Shown here piece after piece: positions 1 to 4,657 of a stretch of DNA of 5,343 nt; positions within the stretch are counted from its first letter, which is position 1, and each line of letters begins with the position of its first letter. A model generated the notes under the pieces. The model did not search any database. It was given only the letters and a program-made list of their open reading frames with translations, and was not told where the DNA came from. This stretch comes from Chloroflexota bacterium (lineage in GTDB: Bacteria; Chloroflexota; Limnocylindria; Limnocylindrales; CSP1-4): assembly GCA_016200675.1 (NCBI GenBank), contig JACQEH010000051.1, positions 1 to 5,343 on the forward strand, given 5' to 3'. The translations under genes and the position numbers were made by a program.

Positions 1-205
1 GCCCGCAGTGGTCGAGATGGGCGTGCGTGACGAGGATCGCGTTGAGCTTGCGGGGATCGAACCCGAGGGGGATCCGGTTCCGGATCGATTCGTTGGGCGC
101 TCCCTGGAACATCCCGCAGTCGATCAGGACGCTCGCCCGCTCGGTGGTCAGGTGGAAGCGCGAGCCGGTCACCGTGGCCGCCCCGCCGAGAAAGTGAAGG
201 TGCAT
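1..205 (-). CDS. MBL-fold metallo-hydrolase (beta-CASP RNase-like), 5' part only
   Basis: Only the first 68 codons are in the window; the gene runs off the left edge. The start is ATG at 205-203 and the protein begins MHLHFLGGAATVTGS, the usual opening of the metallo-beta-lactamase fold seen in bacterial beta-CASP exonuclease/RNA-specificity proteins. LIDCGMFQG follows at residues 27-35, and the metal-binding HxHxDH motif sits at the window edge (T60-H61-A62-H63-L64-D65-H66-C67-G68). Family members are about 450-550 residues, two-zinc hydrolases acting on RNA or related phosphodiesters in the cytoplasm. The beta-CASP assignment rests on this N-terminal signature alone, because the diagnostic downstream motifs lie outside the window. 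No in-frame ATG or GTG occurs close upstream and no clear Shine-Dalgarno is visible. The gene is on the same strand as ctaA-ctaB, 135 bases downstream, so co-transcription is possible but doubtful. Confidence 0.85.
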   Translation of the reverse strand, partial: MHLHFLGGAATVTGSRFHLTTERASVLIDCGMFQGAPNESIRNRIPLGFDPRKLNAILVTHAHLDHCG

Positions 206-278
206 GGGCGGAGTGTGCCAGCGCGTCGCGCGGGGCGCATTCCCTGCGCGCCGGCCGGGATGACGCCGCGGCATCAGC

Positions 279-330
279 CCGGCGGCGACCGCCGTCGCCA
301 GGGCGTTACCGGGCGCCCGACCGCCGCCGG
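279..330 (-). terminator. GC-rich inverted repeat after ctaA-ctaB, possible terminator or attenuating hairpin
   Basis: Arms 279-287 and 322-330 are perfect 9-base reverse complements (CCGGCGGCG / CGCCGCCGG). They extend inward through G.U, U.G and C-G pairs to a 12-pair stem around a 28-base loop. The repeat starts 11 bases after the ctaA-ctaB stop. A competing 6-base hairpin with a 4-base loop (284-289 / 294-299) overlaps the distal arm, and the loop holds the palindrome CGGGCGCCCG (310-319). No U-tract follows, so this is not a classical intrinsic terminator; in such GC-rich DNA some stems arise by chance. Confidence 0.3.
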
Positions 331-340
331 CCACGCCCGC

Positions 341-2275
341 TCAGCCGATGGGCAGGGCGACCAGCGCGTCGATGGCCACGGCCGCGAAGAGCAGGGCCAG
401 GTAGCTGATCGAGAAGCGGTAGAGGCGGATGGCCTGGGCGGTCGACGCTTCGGGCGCCGATCCCTGGCGCCACAGGACGAAGGCCCGCCACAGGAACATC
501 GTCCCCAGGATCACGGCCGCGCCGAGATAGACGATCCCCATCTGGGCCACGACCGCGAACACCAGCGAGATGGCCACCAGGAGGATCGTGTAGAGGACGA
601 TCTGGCGGCTCGTCTCGGCCACGCCGTGGACCACCGGCAGCATCGGCACGCCGGCGGCGGCGTAGTCGCCCCGGATCCGGAGGGCGAGGGCCCAGAAGTG
701 GGGCGGCGTCCAGTAGAAGACGAGCAGGAACAGCATGATCGCCGGGAGGCCGACGCTGCCGGTCACGGCCGCCCAGCCGATCACCGGCGGGAGCGCGCCG
801 GCGGCGCCGCCGATGACGATGTTCTGGGGCGTGCTCCGCTTGAGCATCATCGTGTAGACGACGACGTAGAAGGCGATGGCCAGGAGCGTCAGGAAGGCCG
901 CGAGGAGGTTCACGAAGAACGCCATGAGGCTCACCGAGATCGCCGCGAGGGCGATCCCGAAGAGCATCGCCCGCTCGGGGCTGATGTCCTGGGCCGGGAG
1001 GGGCCGTCGCCGGGTGCGGGCCATCCGCTCGTCGATGTCGCGGTCGAGGTACTGGTTGATGGCGTTGGCCGCCCCCGCGGCGAGTGTCCCGCAGACCATC
1101 GTCCAGAACGTCAGGCGCAGCCAGTCGAGCGGCTGGATGCCGGGCACGTCACGGGTCGCCAGGACCATCGCCGGGACCGTCGTCACGAGCAGGAGCTCGA
1201 TGATCCGGGGCTTCGTCAGGGCGATATAGGCCCGAATCGAGGCACCGGTGGTGCTCGGCGCATCCGCCGCCGTCGCTGGGGTCTCCCCGACTTGGTCGCC
1301 GCGGCCGGGACCGCCCCGCGAACCGCCGGGTCCCGCGTTGGCATCGGCCGCTCGCGGTGCGGCTTCGGAGCGAGCCTCGTAATAGGCAGCGACCGCGAGG
1401 GCCACCGCGCCGCCCCAGATCAGGGCTCCGATCGCGACGTGGAGCGTCTGCGTCCAGCCGGAGAGCCGGGTCAGGACCTGGAGCCCGCCGATCACAACCT
1501 GGACGAGGTAGAGGGCGAAGATCCAGGTCGCCAGGCCGGCCAGCCGCGGGCGGAAGGGCTGCCGTCGACGAGCCGCGAGGACGACGGCCAGGAGGATGAA
1601 GAAGACGACGCCGGCGACATAGCGATGCAGGGCCTGGGCCGTGTAGAGGACGGCGACGTCGTTCGGCGTCGCCGGGTCGAAGGGGTAGATGCCGCCCGAC
1701 ATCAGCGGCCAGTCGGTGAAGACGAGGCCGGCGTTGCGGGCCGTCACGTTGGACCCGAAAAGGAGGAGGACGTAGGTGGCCGCAGCCGCGAAGGCCGCCA
1801 GGAGGGTGAAGCGCTGGCTCCCGCCGCGCCCGCTGGCGCGCGCCGGATAGCCGGCCCGGACGAGGAGGTACACCAGCACCCCCGCCAGGGCCATGGCCGC
1901 CGCCAGGTGGGCCGTGACGCTCGCTCCCGAGTTCCCGAGCCGCACGGTCTCCCGGCCCAAGTAGGCCTGGTAGCCGACGAGGACGACGGCCAGGAGCGAG
2001 GGCCAGAGGATGGATCCTCGATCCCGATGGTCGACAACGGCGAGGATCGCCATCCCGATGACGAGGAAGCCGATCAGGGCCGCGATGGTCCGGTGGATCC
2101 ACTCGAGCCAGACGTGGTAGTCCGCCCCGAGGCCGGGCAGGAACTGGCCGGGGAAGCAGCCAGGCCAGGTGGGACAGGCAACGCCGGAGTTCGTCGCCCG
2201 GACGATGACGCCAACCGTGACGAGCAGGAAGGTCGTCACGACCGTGGCGGCGGCAAGGCGCTGGAAGCGGGTCAC
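341..2275 (-). CDS. ctaA-ctaB: Fused haem A synthase (CtaA/COX15) - haem O synthase (CtaB/COX10)
   Basis: This 644-residue membrane protein joins the two enzymes that turn haem B into haem A for aa3-type oxidases. Residues 1-300 are CtaA, with about eight hydrophobic helices. Its four expected haem-ligand histidines are H61 (in EWIHRT, with E58), H123, H217 and H279, almost the same numbering as Bacillus CtaA, and it has the loop cysteine pair C34/C40 (CPTWPGC). Residues 304-346 form a Gly/Ala/Asp-rich linker. Residues 347-644 are CtaB, a UbiA-type farnesyltransferase. It has ALTKPRI at 352-358, the prenyl-diphosphate motif NxxxDxxxD (N407, D411, D415), and the second motif RGDYAAAGVPMLP with D537. 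The start is GTG at 2275-2273, with AGGAGG only 3 bases upstream; the next in-frame GTG would cut into helix 1. The second loop of CtaA (TDWPLMSGG, 187-195) lacks the second cysteine pair of the Bacillus enzyme. Similar fusions are known in some Thermus and Chloroflexota, from memory. Haem O made by the C-terminal half is the substrate of the N-terminal half. Confidence 0.95.
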   Translation of the reverse strand: MTRFQRLAAATVVTTFLLVTVGVIVRATNSGVACPTWPGCFPGQFLPGLGADYHVWLEWIHRTIAALIGFLVIGMAILAVVDHRDRGSILWPSLLAVVLVGYQAYLGRETVRLGNSGASVTAHLAAAMALAGVLVYLLVRAGYPARASGRGGSQRFTLLAAFAAAATYVLLLFGSNVTARNAGLVFTDWPLMSGGIYPFDPATPNDVAVLYTAQALHRYVAGVVFFILLAVVLAARRRQPFRPRLAGLATWIFALYLVQVVIGGLQVLTRLSGWTQTLHVAIGALIWGGAVALAVAAYYEARSEAAPRAADANAGPGGSRGGPGRGDQVGETPATAADAPSTTGASIRAYIALTKPRIIELLLVTTVPAMVLATRDVPGIQPLDWLRLTFWTMVCGTLAAGAANAINQYLDRDIDERMARTRRRPLPAQDISPERAMLFGIALAAISVSLMAFFVNLLAAFLTLLAIAFYVVVYTMMLKRSTPQNIVIGGAAGALPPVIGWAAVTGSVGLPAIMLFLLVFYWTPPHFWALALRIRGDYAAAGVPMLPVVHGVAETSRQIVLYTILLVAISLVFAVVAQMGIVYLGAAVILGTMFLWRAFVLWRQGSAPEASTAQAIRLYRFSISYLALLFAAVAIDALVALPIG

Positions 2276-2278
2276 GGA

Positions 2279-2284
2279 CCTCCT
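2279..2284 (-). promoter_or_regulatory. Ribosome binding site of ctaA-ctaB
   Basis: On the minus strand AGGAGG lies 3 bases upstream of the GTG at 2275. It is a near-perfect anti-Shine-Dalgarno match with unusually tight spacing. It is the only strong Shine-Dalgarno seen before a gene start in this window and supports the GTG as the true start. Confidence 0.7.
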
Positions 2285-2316
2285 GGGCTGGGCGCAGGAT
2301 CGGTGGGAACCCCTGC

Positions 2317-2322
2317 ATTCTA
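2317..2322 (-). promoter_or_regulatory. Candidate -10 box of ctaA-ctaB
   Basis: The minus strand reads TAGAAT, five of six matches to TATAAT, in otherwise GC-rich DNA. It would start transcription near 2310 and give a leader of about 35 bases that contains the AGGAGG site. No convincing -35 box is visible 16-18 bases upstream (CCGGGC there), so an extended or activator-dependent promoter is possible. Confidence 0.45.
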
Positions 2323-2387
2323 GCCGCCGCCCCGGCGATGCCCGGCCAGGCCCGGGCGCCTCGACGGCGCATCGCCGGGGACCCGGC

Positions 2388-2393
2388 TACGCT
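2388..2393 (+). promoter_or_regulatory. Candidate -10 box for leaderless start of the thioredoxin-like lipoprotein gene
   Basis: TACGCT (TANNNT type) ends 6 bases before the ATG at 2400. That is the distance expected if transcription begins at the A of the start codon. No Shine-Dalgarno lies just upstream of the ATG, which agrees with a leaderless mRNA. There is no clear -35 box. It faces away from the ctaA-ctaB promoter, the two -10 candidates being about 65 bases apart. Confidence 0.4.
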
Positions 2394-2399
2394 CTGGCC

Positions 2400-3392
2400 A
2401 TGCGCAGCACGATCCCGCGGCGGTTGCCGACACTCGCGTTCGCCATCGCCCTGGTGTCGGCGGCCTGCGGCGGGGCGGTCGCGCCGGCGGCGTCGGTGGG
2501 CCCGAGCGGCACGACGACCGGCTGCCTCGCGGCCCCCGCGCCGCCCGACAACCAGCCCGGCTGGAACACGGCCTCCAAGGCGCCGACGGTCTTTCCCGTC
2601 ATCGTCAACAGCAGCGGCAGCCTGACCTGCGGCGCGAACCGCCTCCTCTTCACCTTCCTCGACACCCAGAACACGCCGGTCGGCAAGCCGAGCCGGACGG
2701 CGACGATCGCGCTCTACGACCTCGGCCGGAACGGCGACACCCCGACGGTCTCCCGGCCCGGCACCTTCATCTGGGGCATCGACAACGTCCGGGGCTTTTA
2801 TGTCGCCGACGTCTCGTTCTCCGAGGCAGGGACATGGGGCGCCCAGTTCACAACCGCGGTCGACGGCGGGGCGCCAGAGACGATCCGGATGACGTTCGAC
2901 GTCGCCACGACCTCGCCGGTCGTGCGGGTCGGCCAGGCCGCGCCCGCGACCGACACGCCGACGGCGGCGTCGGTCGGCGGGAACCTCGCCCGCATCTCGA
3001 GCGACGCCGCGCCCGACCAGGCCTTCTACAAGGTCTCGGTCAAGGATGCCCTCGCGGCCCACGAGCCCTTCGTCCTCGTCTTCGCGACCCCCAGGTTCTG
3101 CACGTCAGCGCAGTGCGGCCCCACGCTCGACCGGATCAAGCCGCTCGCCGTCAAGTTCCCGACCGTCGACTTCATCCACGTCGAGCCCTACCAACTCGCC
3201 TATCAGAACGGCGGCCTCCAGCCCGTCCTCGACGCCCAGGGCAACCTCCAGTCGATCCCGGCCGTTGGCCAGTGGGGGCTCCTGTCCGAACCGTGGGTCT
3301 TCGTCGTCGACCGGAAGGGCATCGTGACCGCGTCGTTCGAGGGGGTCGTGTCGGCATCCGAGATCACCGCCGCGGCCGAGGCGGTGAAGTAG
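2400..3392 (+). CDS. Lipoprotein with C-terminal thioredoxin-like domain (CX4C)
   Basis: This is a 330-residue secreted lipoprotein. RR at 7-8 and a hydrophobic stretch (9-19) lead to a lipobox ending SAAC, with C23 as the likely lipidated residue. A Gly/Ala/Pro/Thr-rich stretch follows. Residues about 60-170 are beta-rich (IVNSSGSLTCGANRLLFTF, later VADVSFSEAGTW) and resemble an Ig-like or copper-chaperone-like sandwich; C42 and C77 could pair. A linker at 178-190 precedes a thioredoxin-like domain (about 195-330). That domain has strand EPFVLVFATP, then C234-TSAQ-C239-GP, then FIHVEPY, and a likely cis-proline region at SEPWVFVVDRKG (P298). The pair is CX4C rather than CXXC, a variant I recall from uncharacterised proteins of high-GC bacteria. 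The reading frame stays open upstream to 2169, but ATG at 2400 puts the signal peptide at the N-terminus. It is divergent from ctaA-ctaB, so a redox or copper role in oxidase assembly is possible but unproven. Confidence 0.85.
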   Translation: MRSTIPRRLPTLAFAIALVSAACGGAVAPAASVGPSGTTTGCLAAPAPPDNQPGWNTASKAPTVFPVIVNSSGSLTCGANRLLFTFLDTQNTPVGKPSRTATIALYDLGRNGDTPTVSRPGTFIWGIDNVRGFYVADVSFSEAGTWGAQFTTAVDGGAPETIRMTFDVATTSPVVRVGQAAPATDTPTAASVGGNLARISSDAAPDQAFYKVSVKDALAAHEPFVLVFATPRFCTSAQCGPTLDRIKPLAVKFPTVDFIHVEPYQLAYQNGGLQPVLDAQGNLQSIPAVGQWGLLSEPWVFVVDRKGIVTASFEGVVSASEITAAAEAVK

Positions 3393-3446
3393 GCAATCCG
3401 CCGTGCGGGAGCGAGCGCCTCCCTGGGGCCGACGAGCCTCGGGCGA

Positions 3447-3914
3447 TCAGCTCGGGCTGGGGGTGCCCGTCGCCGCAGGTGCCGCCCTCGACGCTGCCGG
3501 GTTGGCATCCTCGAGGCGGACGGCGATGATCTTGGAACCGAAGCCCTCGAACGTGACGAGGATCGGTTCGGAGCTGGCTGCATGCTCGGCCAGGTGGCCG
3601 GGCGGGAACTGCGAGGCGTTCTGGAGACGGCCGAGCACGAAGTCGTAGGTCTGGCCATCGACCGCCCGCAGCGTGAAGCCGGTCACGGAGTCGAGCCCGG
3701 TCGACTCGACGTGGATGACGACGCCCTCGATCGGGTCCCGGGGCGGCAGGGCGGCATCGGTGGGCCCCCCTCCGGCACCCGCGGTCGCGGACCCGGGGAC
3801 GGGGCTCGTGGCCGGGATCGCCGAGCTGGCAGCTGGCCCGCAGGCCGCCGCGAGCACGACGCCCACGACGAGGCGAAGGAGCGGGCCGGCCCTTCCGACG
3901 GCCAGGCGGGTCAC
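3447..3914 (-). CDS. Small uncharacterised lipoprotein, translationally coupled to pyrE
   Basis: I do not recognise a named family. With GTG at 3914-3912 the product is 155 residues. It has arginines and a hydrophobic segment at 12-24, a lipobox LAAAC with C25, and an Ala/Pro/Ser/Thr/Gly-rich tether (28-58). A compact domain follows at about 61-137, then a Pro/Ala/Ser/Thr tail. The domain pattern is GVVIHVESTG, then FTLRAVDGQTYDFVLG, NASQFPPGHLAEHA, then PILVTFEG and AVRLEDA. It suggests a small beta-barrel (OB-like) fold with a histidine-containing turn (H107, H111). The GTG overlaps the pyrE TGA stop by four bases (GTGA), and no strong Shine-Dalgarno is present, so re-initiation after pyrE is likely. 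The frame stays open upstream to 4106, but that part lies inside pyrE and is Arg/Pro-rich shadow sequence. It converges on the thioredoxin-like lipoprotein gene, with 54 bases between the stops. Confidence 0.75.
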   Translation of the reverse strand: MTRLAVGRAGPLLRLVVGVVLAAACGPAASSAIPATSPVPGSATAGAGGGPTDAALPPRDPIEGVVIHVESTGLDSVTGFTLRAVDGQTYDFVLGRLQNASQFPPGHLAEHAASSEPILVTFEGFGSKIIAVRLEDANPAASRAAPAATGTPSPS

Positions 3915-4591
3915 CCGACCGGTGCGGCGCCGGCGCTGCCCGGCGCGTGGACGGGCAGGCCCACCGCGCAGCGGGGGCACGTGGCGGCGCCCGGCTCGTA
4001 GGTCGGGAGGTCCATCGCCCACAGGGACCGAAGGGGATAGACGCGGCCGGTCCCGGGGGACCTGAGGGTGGCCATGCCCCCGCTTCGGTCGACCAGCACG
4101 GCGCACTCCACGATGTCGCCGCCCATCGCCTCCACGGCCGGGATCATGGCCAGGAGCGAGCCGCCCGTGGTCAGGATGTCGTCGACGAGGAGGACGCGCT
4201 GGCCGGGCGCGATCCGGAATCCCCGCCGGAACTCCCGATGCGTCGACCCGTCGGCGGCCTTCACCTCCTCGGCGAAGATCGCCGGGGTGCCCAGCTGGCG
4301 GCCCGTCTCAAAGGCCAGGATCACGCCGCCGGTCGTCGGCCCGGCAACGAGGTCGACCGTCGGCGCGCCGGCCCCGTCGCGATGGGCGGCGGCCCAGAAC
4401 GCGCACAGCTCGCTCGTCGCGGCCGGATCCGCGAGCACCGCGAACTTCTCGAGGTAGGCGTCCGAGTGGCGGCCGCTCTTGAGGAGGAAGTGGCCAGCGC
4501 GGAGCGCACCCGACTGCCGGAAGAGCGCTTCGGTCCGGCGGGCGATCTCCGCGCGGGCGGCGATCGCGAGGGCGGGCTTGATCGAGGTCAT
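3911..4591 (-). CDS. pyrE: Orotate phosphoribosyltransferase
   Basis: The 226-residue cytoplasmic enzyme transfers phosphoribose from PRPP to orotate, giving OMP for UMP synthesis. Diagnostic features are HFLLKSGRHSDAYLEKF (34-50), the orotate-site region of the family; LVAGPTTGGVILA (81-93); and the PRPP-binding signature VLLVDDILTTGGS (133-145) with D137-D138. The C-terminus has TYEPGAATCPRCAVGLP (197-213) with C205/C208, a CXXC tail I recall from one bacterial PyrE subgroup, perhaps metal binding or structural. The last 13 or so residues are Ala/Gly/Pro-rich and probably disordered. The start is ATG at 4591-4589. The next in-frame start options would remove the N-terminal helix. No Shine-Dalgarno is visible upstream, but TACACT lies 7 bases before the ATG, so it may also be transcribed leaderless from its own promoter. 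It lies 66 bases downstream of pyrD on the same strand; its TGA overlaps the next gene's GTG. Confidence 0.95.
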   Translation of the reverse strand: MTSIKPALAIAARAEIARRTEALFRQSGALRAGHFLLKSGRHSDAYLEKFAVLADPAATSELCAFWAAAHRDGAGAPTVDLVAGPTTGGVILAFETGRQLGTPAIFAEEVKAADGSTHREFRRGFRIAPGQRVLLVDDILTTGGSLLAMIPAVEAMGGDIVECAVLVDRSGGMATLRSPGTGRVYPLRSLWAMDLPTYEPGAATCPRCAVGLPVHAPGSAGAAPVG

Positions 4592-4598
4592 CCAGCCG

Positions 4599-4604
4599 AG
4601 TGTA
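4599..4604 (-). promoter_or_regulatory. Candidate -10 box for leaderless start of pyrE
   Basis: The minus strand reads TACACT, 7 bases before the pyrE ATG at 4591. As at 2388-2393, a TANNNT box at this distance with no Shine-Dalgarno suggests transcription starting at or next to the start codon. No -35 match is evident. It would let pyrE and the following lipoprotein gene be expressed independently of pyrD. Confidence 0.35.
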
Positions 4605-4608
4605 CGGT

Positions 4609-4642
4609 CGGGGGCGCCGGGCGCGCAGGCAGCAGGCCCCCG
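4609..4642 (-). repeat. Inverted repeat between pyrD and pyrE
   Basis: Arms 4609-4615 (CGGGGGC) and 4636-4642 (GCCCCCG) are perfect 7-base reverse complements around a 20-base GC-rich loop. They start 16 bases after the pyrD stop and end just before the putative pyrE -10 box. The stem could slow transcription or protect the pyrD transcript end, but no U-tract follows and a chance match in GC-rich DNA is possible. Confidence 0.25.
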
Positions 4643-4657
4643 GAAGAGGACCCAGGG

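Noticed and set aside
8..2323. A 771-codon open frame on the plus strand, antisense to the whole of ctaA-ctaB
   Set aside because: The translation is dominated by Arg, Gly, Asp, Glu and His in low-complexity runs with no domain or hydrophobic core. It is what strong G/C third-position bias produces opposite a real gene. The minus strand encodes unmistakable CtaA and CtaB motifs over the same bases.
2169..2399. N-terminal extension of the thioredoxin-like lipoprotein (77 extra codons)
   Set aside because: It overlaps the start of ctaA-ctaB, looks random, and would bury the signal peptide and lipobox inside the protein. ATG at 2400 fits much better.
1149..3062. A 637-codon minus-strand open frame overlapping ctaA-ctaB in another frame and lying antisense to the thioredoxin-like lipoprotein
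   Set aside because: It is Arg/Pro/Gly-rich with no recognisable motif, and it spans two divergent real genes and their promoter region.
3393..3446. Possible terminator between the convergent lipoprotein genes (GGGAG / CTCCC at 3407-3411 and 3419-3423)
   Set aside because: The stem is only 5 bases with a 7-base loop and no T-run on either strand, too weak to call.
3438..3457. Direct repeat CTCGGGC at 3438-3444 and 3451-3457
   Set aside because: It is a seven-base repeat at the end of a GC-rich gene and is expected by chance; no further copies with regular spacing.
2834..3529. A 231-codon plus-strand frame overlapping the thioredoxin-like lipoprotein gene
   Set aside because: It is a frame-shifted, Arg-rich shadow of the real gene, without domain motifs or a start signal.
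3915..4106. N-terminal extension of the small lipoprotein (64 extra codons to an upstream start)
   Set aside because: It lies entirely inside pyrE, is Arg/Pro-rich, and would place the lipobox at residue 89. The GTG overlapping the pyrE stop is the natural start.
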